NCBI GenBank assembly: GCA_016584305.1
Contig: JACEEZ010005901.1
Location: 1-64,000 of the forward strand
Direction: 5' to 3'
Source: Chionoecetes opilio
Taxonomy: Eukaryota > Arthropoda > Malacostraca > Decapoda > Majidae
Length of the DNA stretch: 64,000 nucleotides
Shown in pieces: positions 22,654 to 34,434 of this stretch. A program made the translations under genes and the position numbers. The notes beneath the pieces are model-generated. The model saw only the letters and a list, made by a program, of their open reading frames with translations, was not told the DNA's origin and searched no databases. How positions within the stretch are numbered: the stretch's first letter is position 1; each line of letters opens with the position of its first letter.

Positions 22654-24020
22654 TGCAGGAATCGTATTCCACTTTGAAAAATGTACATTTCTTATTCACA
22701 AGAGTTTTACGCATGTATGCAATTTTCCTTTGATTTCTGGAATATTTCTTTTCGGGTAGTATGACCTAAACACAAAACTTTATTTGGTCATATATCAATG
22801 GAATTTAAATTTGCTTATACCACAGGGCAGCCTGTTGATATCTGGATTTTTTTGTAACCCTCCATAATGTTTTCTCGTAGCTAATACGGTTCTTGAGATA
22901 TTATGGAACATTGCTTCCCTCTATTTTCCGCAGCCTCGTACTACATTCCAACGCTAACGTAATTTTTTTTTTTTTTTTTTTTTTTTTTTTGTATTATTAT
23001 TATTTTTTTTTTTGCGAACAATGGCGCTTCGCGCTTCAGTCTCTCAGTTTCCGTCTCAGGGCAGGAAGCCAGCAACAAAGGTAGTTGGGCCAGCAACGAC
23101 GATCTCTCCGAACTTCGTTTTCCTAACGACGAAAGCTACAAAGCCTCCCTTTTCGGTCGTTAACGTGTCGGAAGGCGCTGACTGGCTAAGGCGAGTAATG
23201 ACGTCATCAAGCGCGTCATCAGCCACCAGCCAATGATAAACAGTTTTTAAAACTTCTCGACCAATCACAAGTCAGCGAGACATATTTCCGGGGAAGAATG
23301 GCATGCCAGACTGCCTCTCCCCGCCTTGTCCCCGTCATCTCAAACTAATTCTCGTTTTATTCGGAATGCTTGCGTTTTAAGGAGTTTTAAAGTATCAGAA
23401 AGTAAGATGTATAGTAAGGAGCCTGTGTTGCTAAGTGTTTTTTGGTGGTAGAAGGTGCATGTGTGTGTGGGTTGAAATAGTGAATATTTGTGATATGGAG
23501 AGGCCCGCGGCAAGGCCTCTCCGTCACTCTGCCTTGCCATCAGTCACCTCATCATAACATCTTTAAATCACCCTTATTTAAGGTGACACACGGTGCTACA
23601 TTGATTTAGATAATGACAAGTATATATAACATCTTACCATAATCACTAAGTTGTATAATAACGAGTAATAAGACGTTTAATCCTGCCCAAACCTACAGTG
23701 GCGGAGGAGCTGGCGGCTCCAGCGGCGCCGCCACTCAAAACTTTTGAGTAAAAACCCGCAGTTATCCGCCTCACCTGTGCCTTCCTGAAGAAGACAGTCA
23801 GCTCCCACGCCTGTGATAGCACCAGGGATCATAGGATTCCTCAAGGGGTTCTCGCTCCCCTACTAAATATTACCAGACATCTATCTCCCTTCGTGAAGTT
23901 GGTGTTGATATCCACCTCACGGGCTTCATGCTGCTGCTGCTGCTGCTGCCGAAGGCCGCGCTGCCAGACGTAGATGAGTCCCTTGCTTGTATTTCATCTC
24001 TTTACTCATATATATGAATA
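22654..24020 (-). repeat. Tandem unit U, reverse copy R2 (internal deletion)
   Basis: Follows R1 head-to-tail. At about 23058 sequence jumps from CCGTCTCAG directly to GGCAGGAAGCCAGCAAC, deleting about 780 bp that in R1 include the hAT terminus and transposase remnant. The remaining part is 3-5% diverged from R1 by eye. Confidence 0.75.
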
Positions 24021-24255
24021 ATATCCATCCAAATGCAATCATATGTCTACATTCACCTATAAAAAAGATATTTCATAGCATACCAAGCAATAATGAGCAT
24101 GTCTGGAGACTTCCGACCTCTGCTAATACCGGTCTTGAGCAGTCGTTGGCCAGTGTGCACGTTAACGACGAAATCGACGAATTTTCCGCGCTGTGGGTTC
24201 CGTCGTTGGACTAACGACAAAAAAAAGGTCTTTAAGTGTTTTGTGGCTTCTGGCC
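24021..24255. repeat. Alternative U-flanking segment, copy 1
   Basis: After the TTTACTCATATATATGA block, where other copies continue with AAGTCAGTAGAG, this copy continues with TAATATCCATCCAAATGCAA. The same continuation occurs at 44976-45170, so it is a recurrent variant boundary of U and not a one-off. No coding signal. Confidence 0.7.
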
Positions 24256-24706
24256 CAGAGATTAGACGTACGCGTGCGAGCTCTCCTGAAAGTCAGTTAG
24301 AGGGAACTTGATGAGACGAAAAAGCTTTTGACTCCACCCTATATTTATTTTCTTATTATTATTTTTATTAATATTTCACACCTATTGCGCCTTTGGGGTT
24401 TTATCTTCCTTGAGGCCTCAGGTGGTTGGCCTTATATGTTATTTCTAGAAGGCTGAGATGGCTGGCCCTCGCTCGTGGTGTCGCAGGCTAGATTTGTTGA
24501 GTGACACATGTAATTAATTGAGGCTTATGCTTCCCCCTCGTGCCCTCTGCCACACTTGCAGTCGGAGGGGAAGTTGATGGGCAGCATGTGGGTGTCTTCG
24601 GCTACTCGACGACGGACAAAAAAGTAGCTCCTGGCGAGTCTTGAACTAGAGCAGTGGTTTTACCCTGGGGTACCTGTACCACCAAGGGGTACGAAACCTT
24701 ACACAT
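24256..24706 (-). repeat. Tandem unit U, reverse copy R3, first part
   Basis: Resumes at AGAGATTAGACGTACGCGTG and runs to the hAT-like terminus. It is broken at ACCTTACAC by a TAG-microsatellite that begins the foldback fragment at 24707. Confidence 0.75.
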
Positions 24707-24919
24707 AGTAGTAGTTGTAGTAGTAGTAGTTGTATTAGTAGTAGTAGTAGTAGTAGTTCAGTAGTAGTAGTAGTAGTAGTAGTGTAGTAGTTACGACCGA
24801 GCGCGAAGCACTCGCGAGTCCTCACTGGATACGGGATTTTTCTCACTTAAGCGGCCGACCCGACCCGACCGACCATCACGCTTTCAGGAGCTTATATCTT
24901 TGGAAAGCCATTTCCTTGC
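24707..24919. mobile_element. Truncated foldback element (related to 6610-8300)
   Basis: TAG microsatellite followed by TTACGACCGAGCGCGAAGCA, GGATACGGGATTTTTCTCAC, TTAAGCGGCCGACCCGACC and GGAGCTTATATCTTTGGAA. This is the same order as 7275-7390 in the first foldback element. It ends at the N at 24920, so its right part is missing because of an assembly join. Confidence 0.75.
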
Positions 24920-24920
24920 N
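24920..24920. other. Assembly gap (single N)
   Basis: A single ambiguous base separates foldback sequence from mid-U sequence. Adjacent sequence does not correspond to a continuous U copy, so this probably marks a contig join of unknown true length. Confidence 0.8.
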
Positions 24921-25160
24921 AAAGGCTGCCTTGTGACGAGTTATTTTTGGGTCGGCCTCCTCGTAACCAATCCATCCATCGGGTACTGCTACTACATATC
25001 CCCCGTGGGTATGTAAAAACATTTTATGTTATAAAGTGTGTAATTGTGGGTTAGGGGTGTGCACGTTGCACACAGTTGCCGTGCAAAAAACTGTCTTAGG
25101 CATTTGGGGTCTAAAAAACGGGATAAAGAGCGGATTTGGAACCGCTATTAGGCAGGATTT
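24921..25160 (-). repeat. Tandem unit U, reverse copy R3, second part
   Basis: Part of U from the GCCTGTGACGAGTTA block through GGTGTGCACGTTGCACAC to GGCAGGATTT, where the capsid-like insert begins. It shows several base losses relative to R1. Confidence 0.75.
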
Positions 25161-26490
25161 GTTTGGTCTCTCTGCAGACTTTTGAGCGTTGTCACCCAAG
25201 CGTCCGGAACGTTGGTGTTTTTCATTCCAGCTGAAAGCAACACATGGGTTAAAATCTTTATAGCGATGGAGTGGACTCTGAACTTGAAGACGAATCCTGA
25301 CGTCCATGCTGTTGAAGTGTGGTGAAACTTCGCTAAAACCCGGGTTTCATTTCTCCATATTCCGAATAAGCCCTTGATGAATCGAATGGGCTCGAAAACG
25401 GCATGGTTACTACTTCTTGGCTCATTGAATGCACAATGAGCCATTTTGCTGCTGCGACCGTTCCTGACAACTTGGTCTGTCCTTCAGCCTCTCTAATGCC
25501 TGGGAACACTGGGTTAGCAATGAGAAATTGCGGTGATGGGTTTTTGGTCTCCAGCTTGAAAAGTCCGCTTGCGTGAGCAGATTCACCTGTGCGTCGGTCA
25601 GCATCGTCGCCTTGGCCCATCCTAGTAGGTTGACCGTTGGCTTGCCAAATCCTTGGTCAGTCCCCACCATTATAGTAGGAAGTGTCCATTCCTCCTCGCC
25701 GGTCTGATTCGTAAATTCTACATCGGCGTGGTTTTCGGGCTTGAAAATCCTAGGGTGACACAGAGTCATGTACGACACATGCGTTTTAGATTTGATCTTA
25801 CCCCAGAAAGTTTTGCTGTTCCCAAACCCTTCGGTATGTCAAGTTGAAAACTTCACCTGTCCCTGGCTGTGTGAATGGTCCTAGTGCATGCAAATAGCTA
25901 TCCACAAGAGCGGCACCAAAAGTTCCCAGAGGTGATCTTAGCGTAATGCTGTTGTCCCTCAGGCACGTCGGTGTCTCCCTTGCTCCCGCAGATACTCCAG
26001 ACGAACACAACCCGCTGAAAAACAGTAGTAAGCGAACATGACTTAGAGATAGAAAAGAGAACTCCGATCCAAATCGCAGTACACCCGTACAGCTTTTTGA
26101 TAATCGTGGGCAGTCCTTGGTACGTAGGGTGGTAGATGGGGCGAGGCTTGATTTTTAATTGGCCTAGTGCTCCTTCAACATCCCCCACACCGGAGTTGCT
26201 GGTCATTCTTCCATATTGATAGATCCTCCACTTGCTTCAGCGTCGGCTTGGTCTTAGCTGCTGCTGGTCCAACTTGCTTGCTTGTCAGCGTGAGCAGGAT
26301 TAGAACCGACCTCCAACGTCATCGGCTTAACTCCGACCTCCAGAGGTTTCCCTCGAAGCCCCACGCCCTCGGGCCCCTTCCCCGGCCTCTGCCGCGGGGT
26401 TGTCTCGACTTGGAATGAGCTAGTTTCAGTATCCATTTCTATGTGCCTCTCTCGGGTTCTGTCTTTCCGTTAATGGTAAACCAAAATCCA
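25161..26490 (-). pseudogene. Endogenous RNA-virus capsid-like sequence, copy 1
   Basis: Minus-strand capsid-like reading frame of about 430 codons, broken here by many indels. It is recognisable from short motifs shared with the other copies (KITSGNF, QPGTGEVFNL, YHPTYQGLPT, SRAYSEYGEM). The insert sits in U between GGCAGGATTT and GCACTAAA, the same site as copies 2 and 3. The near-C-terminal frame that is shifted in copy 2 is open here (QEVVTMPF). The general shape resembles partitivirus-like coat proteins: a basic RG-rich N-terminus, a hydrophobic YY..LLW.R helix, then a LP/VP..YL..G..T.P.G motif. This is a judgement from memory of the family, not a search result. It is probably an old integrated copy, not an active virus. 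Confidence 0.5.
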
Positions 26491-26978
26491 GCACTAAACT
26501 TTGCTGCTTTGACTTTTCCCGTATCTATACGGGAAATGCGTTCTTTACTCTCAAAAACAATTCAAAAACTGTTCTTTGACTGGCAGGGTTCTGTGAAAAA
26601 AAATATATAGAACAATTATTATTGTTCTTCGCAAGATGTAGTACAATTGGTATTGAGATCATTTTTACGTCTGTAGGAAAATAAAACTCGACCAAATTTT
26701 GGCAGCTTAAAAATGTCAAAAACACTACCTGTATTGCGTTTCCCTATTTTTTACTATGAAACTATTGACCCTAGCCCAAAAATGGAATGAATACTTTTTG
26801 TTAAGCTCAACGAGATCTACCGTAAGCATCTATCCGTTTCTTTTTGTTTATACAGATTTTAGATATAATAGTTTTATATTTTGCCACCCTTGTGCCGTTC
26901 AATGACCAGAGCTTTTGATGCACCATACATATATCTTTCATCCGTCTAACCATATTTTTATTTCTTGACGGAGACCTT
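26491..26978 (-). repeat. Tandem unit U, reverse copy R3, third part
   Basis: U sequence from GCACTAAACTTTGCTGC through the CCCGTATCTATACGGG hairpin (about 26518-26533) to GACGGAGACCTT, where the Harbinger-like insert begins. Confidence 0.8.
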
Positions 26979-28668
26979 CGGCCGCTTTTTTAAACATGGA
27001 CTAGGGAGAGTCTAACGGGAGTTCCATGTTAGACTCAAGTAGTACCAATGCCAAGAAAACGCGTGCTTTAGACACCAGCAGCGAGAGCTAAAAATGGTCT
27101 TATTTTGATCCACGACTGCGCTTGGGTTGGCAGCCCTGAACCGGGGAGTCATATATTGGGGACGGAGAGGGGAAGTGTCTTTGGTCCCCGCGCCCTGCTA
27201 CCGAGAAAAACCCCAAAAACACACCATACCATATATGAACCTATATTCATTTATTCACTTTTTTACCCACTTTTTCTTGATCTTCATAGTCTTCCCTTTA
27301 TTGGGAGAAAAGATTGTCATGGTCATGTTTATAGTTATTATTTAGTTGCACAACTAATGATGCCTTAATCACTATTTGATAGTTAAAAATTCTTTATCGG
27401 GGCAAACCTATATATTAAATATATATATCGGTCGACTTCTTGAATCAAAACGTATAGTTCATCATACAAGTTTGGCCGATCCGGTGGTGGTGGTGGTATC
27501 AAATGTCTGACGTACGCACGTATACACACAAGAAAGGATATTATAAAGTTTACTATCCTTGCACCAAGTGTCACGTGTGTCACAGGAGGTGTTACCCCCC
27601 CCCCCGTGTGTCTTGTCTGACTAAAGAGCGAACGCGGAGTTCTCGTCCACTATAACAGAGTACCGCCAGGGCCACGGATAGGGCATACGTACGGCGGGGC
27701 CAGCAGTGGTCTATAGATTCTAATTCGGGCACGCAAGACTCGAACCTATGATCAGCGCATCAAGGTTATCCTGGGTACGTCTCTGTAGTAATCAGGGGGA
27801 GAATATTACGCTGAAAGGCAATGTGGCAGCTATGTTTATCGTAACATTCTGGCGATAGTGAGCTAAAATCGGCCCTATTTGGGAAAATGGGCCGATCTTA
27901 GTTCAACACCGGCAAACAAGTTTTTAGGTTTAGGTTAAGTTATGTTTAGGTCTGGTTTAGGTTAGTTAAGGTTATGATAGGTTTGTTTTTAAGTTTTGTA
28001 GAGTTTTTTAGGTTAAATAAGCGTCCGCGGGACGTTTTCCCGGGAAAGAGGATTGTAGCCATAATACACTCGTAAGTTGTCCCTTACGAGGGATTTTCGA
28101 GCATCCCTCCCGAGGTGGATAGATGTGTGGAAATGGGAGACTTCTGCCGTGGCCTCCCCGAGAGGGATGTAAGGAACCTTTGTTAGCTTTAGACTAGATA
28201 TTATGACCAAAAAGAGAATAAAATGTCTCCTCTGTTTCCATTAATTAAATGCAAGTGTGCTGTATGTCGTATAAGTGATTTGACTATTATATTGCGAAGT
28301 CGGGACTCGGCGGGCGAGGGAGATAAACAAACCCAGATTTGTAGGGCGCCAAACGCGGTCTTTAAATTTTTTTTTCAGATGCTTCATAATCTGCAGTAGA
28401 CGCATGTATACACTCATATTTTCCCAAAACAGAATATTGACAATACCGCTAATTTGTCTTAGCATGGGCATTTGCTAGTATTCGGAAATATCATTAGACT
28501 CAAGTGTTGGACAGGGTCCTGGGTGTCTAACATTTCCAATACTATTCCGTTAGTTTTAGACCAACTTAAGACTAATCCCCCCGGAAAATGTTTAGAAAAC
28601 GGAAATGCCGGTCTAAAGCCCGGTTAGTCTTAGGTTAGCCGAAAATCCACGTTTAAAGAATCGGGCCG
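26979..28668. mobile_element. PIF/Harbinger-like non-autonomous element, copy 1
   Basis: A 1690-bp insert. The left end reads CGGCCGCTTTTTTAAACATG and the complement of the right end reads CGGCCCGATTCTTTAAACGT, an imperfect inverted pair. CTT flanks both sides (26976-26978 and 28669-28671); the empty site in copy R1 has a single CTT, so the target duplication is 3 bp. The subterminal part carries AGTCTAAC/GTTAGACT inverted words, and the right end has many TTAGTCTTA/TTAGAC words. GGGCC..GATTC-type ends and 3-bp duplications fit PIF/Harbinger. No transposase frame is present. A TTAGGT-like degenerate tract lies at about 27920-28000. Confidence 0.65.
27918..28005. repeat. TTAGG-like degenerate tract
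   Basis: Repeated GGTTTAGGTTAAG, GTTTAGG and GGTTAG words reminiscent of the arthropod telomere motif TTAGG, but too irregular to be telomeric. It recurs in the same position of the other Harbinger-like copies (about 33780-33875 and 36930-37040). Confidence 0.5.
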
Positions 28669-31016
28669 CTTTTCTGCAGGAATCGTATTCCACTTTGAAA
28701 AAAAGTACATTCTTATTCACAAGAGTTTACGCATGTATGCAATTTTCCTTTGATTTCTGGAATTTTTTCTTTTCGGGGAGTATGACCTAAACACAAAACT
28801 TTATTGGTCATATATCAATGGAATTTAAATTTTTCTTATACCACAGGGCAGCCTGTTGATATCTAGATTTTTTGTAACCCCCCTAATGTTTTCTCGTAGC
28901 CAATACGGTTCTTGAGATATATATTATGGAAAAATTGCTTCCCTCTATTTTCCGCAGCCTCGTACTACATTCCAACGCTAACGTATTTTTTTTTATTTTT
29001 TTTTATTTTTTTTAGGAACAATGGCGCTTCGCGCTTCAGTCTCTCAGTTTCCGTCTCGAGATTAGACGTACGCGTGCGAGCTCTCCTGAAAGTCAGTTGA
29101 GGGGAAATGAGAGACGAAAAAGCTTTTGACTCCACCCTATACTTATTTTCTTAGTATTATTTTTATTAATATTTCACACCTATTGCGCCTCGGGTTTTTT
29201 CTTCCTTGAGGCCTCAGGTGGTTGGCCTTTTATGTAATTTCTAGAAGGCTGAGATGGCTGGCCCGCTCGTGGTGTCGCAGGCTGGATTTGTTGAGTGACA
29301 CATGTAATTAATTGAGGCTTATGCTTCCCCCTGGGGCCCTGCCACACTTGCAGTCGGAGGGGGAAATTGATGGGCAGCATGTGGGTGTCCCTTTGGCTAC
29401 TCGACGACGGACAAAAAAGTAGCTCCTGGCGAGTCTTTAAAATAGAGCAGTGGTTTTTCCCTGGGGTACCGTACCACCAGCGGGTACGAGACTGCTGACC
29501 AATAATAATTCAATATCATATTTATAAGGAGGTTTGAATTAAATATTAAAAATTATTTTGTCTGTCTTGCCTTGTCTCTTTGCATCATTTTGTGAAGAAA
29601 TTGGAGTGAACATAGTGTTCCTGTTTTCCACACGGAAGTGAGGTGGCTCTCACGTACTACTTACACGTGTCTTCGAACTACACGAAGAAATCAAGAGGTT
29701 TTCTTATAAATCAAGGCAGTTGACATTACTGACCCCTTTGAAAAAGGGGTTCATTTTGTCCTTAGCATACCTGGGCGGGAACCAGCAACAAAGGTAGTAG
29801 CGCCAGCAAAAGACCATCTCTCCCAACTTCTTCCTTACGACTAAAGCTACAAAGCCTCCCCGGTCGGTCGTTAACGCGTCGGAAGGCGCTGACTGGCTAA
29901 GACGAGTAATGACTCATCAAGCTCATCATCAGTCACCCGCCAATGACAAAAAGTTTTTAAAACTTCTCGACCAATCACAAGTCAGCGAAAACATATTTCC
30001 GGGCAAGAATGGCATGCCAGACTGCCTCTCCCCGCCTTCTGTCCCCATCATCTCCAAAAATAATTCTCGTTTTATTCGGAATGCTTGCGTTTTAAGGAGT
30101 TTTTTAATGTATCAGATAATAAGATGTATAAGTAAGGAGCCCCGTGTTGCTAGTGTTTTGGTGTAGAAAGGTGTGTGTGTGGTTGAAATAGTGAATATTT
30201 GTGATATGGGATGGCCCCGCGGCAAGGCCTCTCCGTCACTCTGCCCCGCCAAACAGTTACCCCATCATAACATCTTTAAATCACCCTTATTTAAGGTGAC
30301 ACACGGTGCTACATTGATTAAGATAATGACAAGTATATATAACATCTCACCATAATCACTTAAGTTCTATAATAACTAGTAATAAGACGTTTAATCCTGC
30401 CCAAACCTACAGTGTCGGAGGAGCTGGCGGCTCCAGCCGCCACACTCAAAAGTTTTGAGTAAAAACCCGCAGTTATCCGCCTCACCTGTGCCTTCCTGAA
30501 GAAGACAGTCAGCTAGCTCCCACGCCTGTGATAGCACCATAGGATATCACCAGGGATCATAGGATTCCTCAAGGGGTTCTCGCTCCCCTACTAAATATTA
30601 CCAAAGACATCTATCTCCCTTGGTGAAGTTGGTGTTGATATCCATCCACCTCACGGGCTTCATCATGCTGCTGCTGCCGAAGGCCGCGCTGCCAGACGTG
30701 GATGAGTCCCTTGCTTGTATTTCATCTCTTTACTCATATATATGAAGTCAGTAGAGTCAGTAAGAAGTCAGAGACAGAGGCTGCCTGTGACGAGTTATAT
30801 TTGTCGGCCTCCTCGTAACCAATCCATCCATCGGGTACTGCTACTACATATCCCCCGTGTGTGTATGTAATACATTTTATGTTATAAAGTGTGTAAAATT
30901 GTGGGTTACGGTGTGCACGTTGCACACAGTTGCCGTGCAGAAAACTGTCTTAGGCATTTGGCGGTCTAAATACGGGATAAAAGAGCGGATTTGGAACGCG
31001 TATTAGGCAGGATTTT
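28669..31016 (-). repeat. Tandem unit U, reverse copy R4, first part
   Basis: From CTTTTCTGCAGG through the poly-T tract (28986-29013), hAT-like terminus (about 29446), hAT remnant (29583-29768), the uninterrupted foldback target site (GGGCGGGAACCAGC near 29775) and GCTGCTGCTG (30667) to GGCAGGATTTT, where capsid-like copy 2 is inserted. Moderately clean with some run-length noise. Confidence 0.85.
29583..29768 (+). pseudogene. hAT/ZBED-type transposase fragment in U copy R4
   Basis: Same fragment as at 19245-19437, with extra indels (GGAGTGAAC for GGAGCTGAAC, and CCCCTTTGAAAAAGGGG in place of CCACTTTGAAAACAGGG). The HTEVRWL codons are preserved. Confidence 0.65.
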
Positions 31017-32360
31017 GTTTGGTGTCTCTGCAGACTGTTGAGCGTTGTCACCCAAGCGTCCGGAACGTTGGTGTATTCATTCCAGCTGAAGCAACACCAT
31101 GGGTTGAAATCTTTAATAGCGATGGAGTGGACTCTGAACTTGAAGACGAATCCTGACGTCCATGCTGTTGAAGTGTGGTGTACTTCGCTGAAACCGGTCA
31201 TTTCTCCATATTCCGAATAAGCCCTTGTTGAATCGAATGGGCTCGTAAACGGCATGGTTACACTACTTCTTGGCTCATTGAATGCACAATAGAGCCACTT
31301 GCCGGCTGCGACACGTTCCTGACAAACTTGGTCTGTCCTTCCAGCCTCTCTAATGCCTGGGATACACTAGTTAGCAATGAGAAATTGCGGTGATAGGTTT
31401 GGTCTCCAGCTTGATAGTCCGCTTGCGTGAGCAGATTCACCTGTGCGTCGGTCAGCATCGTCGCCTTGGCCCATCCTAGTAGGTTGACCGTTGGCTTGCC
31501 AATCCCTTGGTCAGTCCCCACCATTATAGTAGGAAGTGTCCATTCCTCCTCGCCGGTCTGATTCGTAAATTCTACATCGGCGTGGATTCGGGCTTGGAAA
31601 ATCCTAGGGTGACACAGAGTCATGTACGACACATGCGTTTTAGAGTTGATCTTACCCCAGAAAGTTTTGCTGTTCCCAACCTTCGGTATGTCCAAGTTGA
31701 AAACTTCACCTGTCCCTGGCTGTGTGAATGGTCCTAGTGCACGCAAATAGCTATCCACAAGAGCGGGCACCAAAAAGTTCCCAGAGGTGATCTTAGCGTA
31801 ATGCTGTTTGTCCCTCAGGCACGTCGGTGTCTCCCTGTTGCTCCCGCAGATACTCCAGACGACACCACAACAGCTGAACACAGTAGTAAGCGAACATAGA
31901 CTTAGAGATCAGAAAAGAGAACTCCGAATCCAAATCGCAGTACACACCGTACAGCTTATTGATAATCGTGGGCAGTCCTTGGTACGTAGGGTGGTAGATG
32001 GGGCGAGGCTTGATTTGTAATTGGCCTAGTGCTCCTTCAACATCCCACACACCGGATTTTGCATGGATCATTCTTCCATATTGATAGATCCTCCACTTGC
32101 TTCAGCGTCGGCTTGGTCTTAGCTGCTGCTTGGTCCAACTTGCTCTGCTTGTCAGCGTGAGCAGGATTAGAACCGACCTCCAACGTCATCGGCTTAAATC
32201 CGACCTCCAGAGGTTTCCCTCGAAAGCCACCACGCCCTCGGCCTCTTCCCCGGCCTCTGCCGCGGGATCGTCCTCGAGCTTGGAATGAGCTAGTTTCAGT
32301 ATCCATTTCTATGTGCCTCTCTCGGCTTCTGTCTTCCGTTAATGGTAAACCAAAATCCAG
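31017..32360 (-). pseudogene. Endogenous RNA-virus capsid-like sequence, copy 2 (best preserved span)
   Basis: Minus-strand frame beginning at an ATG at 32306 and running about 430 codons to the left border. The N-terminus has an RGRGRGRGRG tract, a typical nucleic-acid-binding arm. Later motifs are YHPTYQGLPT, AYYCVQLLWCRLEYLREQ, PALVDSYLRALG, QPGTGEVFNL, MLTDAQVNLLTQAD and STRAYSEYGEM. Three single-base or small indels (near 31252, 31809 and 32054) break the frame; the other copies do not share all of these breaks. The native stop is not visible: the frame runs into U sequence at the border, so the insert ends at or before the original stop. The overall layout suggests a partitivirus-like coat protein, but other small isometric RNA-virus capsids are possible. 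Confidence 0.55.
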
Positions 32361-32854
32361 CACTAAAACTTTGCTGCTTTTGGCTTTTCCCGTATCTATA
32401 CGGGAAATGCGTTCTTTACTCTCAAAAACAATTCATAACTGTTCTTTGACTGGCAGGGTTCTGTGAAAAAAAAATATATAGAACAATTATTATTGTTCTT
32501 CGCAAGATGTAGTACAATTGGTATTGAGATCATTTTTACGTCTGTAGGAAAATAAAACTCGACCAAATTTTTGGCAGCTTTAAAAATGTCAGAACACTAC
32601 CTTTATTGCGTTTCCCTATTTTTTACTATGAAACTATTGACCCTAGACCAAAAATGCATGAATACTTTTTGTTAAGCTCAACGAGATCTACCCTAAGCAT
32701 CTATCCGTTTCTTTTTTGCTTATACAGATTTTTAGATATAAATAGTTTTATATTTTGCGCACCCTTGTGCCGTTCAATGACCAGCAGCTTATTGATGCAC
32801 CATACATCTATCTTTCATCCGTCTAACATATTGTTATGTCTTGACGGAGACCTT
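32361..32854 (-). repeat. Tandem unit U, reverse copy R4, second part
   Basis: From CACTAAAACTTTGCTGC to GACGGAGACCTT, including the perfect CCCGTATCTATACGGG inverted repeat near 32389-32404. It adjoins Harbinger-like copy 2. Confidence 0.85.
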
Positions 32855-34433
32855 CGGCCGCTTTTTTAAACATGGACTAGGGAGAGTCTAACGTGGAGCT
32901 TCCATGTTAGACTCAAGTAGTACCAATGCCAAGAACGCGTGCTTTAGACGCCAGCAGCGAGAGCTAACATGGTCTTATGTTGATCCACGACTGCGCTTGG
33001 GTTGGCAGCCCTGAACCAGGGAGATCATTATATTGGGGGACGGAGAGCGGAAGTGTCATTGGTCTCCGCGCCCTGCTACCGAGAACAACAAAACACACCA
33101 TACCATATATGAACCTATATTCTTCATTTATTCACTTTTTTACCCACATTTTCCTTGATCTTCATAGCTCTTCCCATTATTGGGAGTAAAGATTGTCATG
33201 GTCATGTTATAGTTATTATTTAGTTGCACAACTAATGATGCCTTAATCACTAGTTGATAGTTGAAATTCATACCAGGGCAAACCTATATATTAAATATAT
33301 ATATCGGTCGACTTCTTGAAACAAAACGTATAGTTCTCTACAAGTTTGGCCGATCCGGTGGTGGTGGTGGTATCAAATGTCTGACGTACGCACGTATACA
33401 AAAAAGCAAGGAATTATAAAGTTATACTATCCTTGCACACAAGGTCACGTGGTCACAGTGGGGTTTGCCCCCCCCCCCCCCCCCGGTGTCTTGTTGACCT
33501 AAAGAGCGAACGCGGGGTTCTCGTCCCTATAACAGAGTACCGCCAGGGCCCCGGATACGGGATACTACGGCGAGGGCCAGCATGGTATATAGATACAATT
33601 CGGGGGACGAAGCCGAAACATGACAGCGCATCAAGGATACCTGGGGACGTCCCTGTAGTAATCAGTGGGGAGAATATTTTCGCTGAAAAGGTAAGTGGCA
33701 TAGTATTATCGTAACATTTTGGGGATAGTGAGCTAAAATCGGCCCCATTTCGGAAAAGCCGATCTTTGTTTAACACCGGCAAACATGTTTTTTTGGTTTA
33801 GTTTTAAATTTTGTTTAGGTTGGTTTGGTTAGTTTTGGTTATGATGGTTTTGTTAAATTTTTTAGGTTTTTAGGTTAAAAAACGTCCCGGGGGACGATTT
33901 CCGAAAGAGGGTTGTAGCCCTAAAACATGAAGTTTTTCCCCTTTGAGGGGTTTCGAGATCCCTGCCGAGGTGGATAGATGTGTGGAATGGGAGACTTTTG
34001 CCCTGGCCTCCCCGTAGAGGATGAAGAACCATTGAGCGTAGATGACATTATGACCAAAAAAAGAAAATGTCTCCTCTGTTTCCATTTTTAAATGCAAATG
34101 CTCTGTTATCGTTAATGAGTGCTATTTATTTCTATATCTGGACTCGGCGGGCGAGGAGAGAAAACAAAACCCGATTTCTAGGGGGCCCAAAAAGCGGTCT
34201 TTAATTTTTTTTCGACTTTATAATTGCAGTAGACGCTTTTCCTCATTTTTCCAAAAAGAAAATTGAAAAGCTTAATTTTTCTTTGCATGGGGATTTTCAT
34301 AGTATTCGGAAAAATCATTAGACTCAAAGTTGGGGGAAAAAAACCCGGGGTAAAAAATTTGGGTGTTTAAAAAAAAATTTTCCTTTAAAACGGTTTGTTT
34401 AGGGACCAAACTTTAAAAAATTTTTTTTAAAAA
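32855..34433. mobile_element. PIF/Harbinger-like element, copy 2 (right end lost at gap)
   Basis: The left end CGGCCGCTTTTTTAAACATG lies immediately after CTT at the same U site as copy 1. Internal blocks follow the same order. The last 150 bp are badly degraded with A, T and G runs and stop at the N at 34434, so the right terminus is absent. The shared site with copies 1 and 3 means amplification after a single insertion. Confidence 0.65.
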
Positions 34434-34434
34434 N
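34434..34434. other. Assembly gap (single N)
   Basis: Separates degraded Harbinger-like sequence from the middle of a capsid-like copy. The U part expected between them is missing, so this is probably a contig join. Confidence 0.8.

Noticed and set aside
27720..27790. tRNA or SINE inside the Harbinger-like element
   Set aside because: The minus strand has a B-box-like GGTTCGAGTCT, but no convincing A box or cloverleaf upstream.
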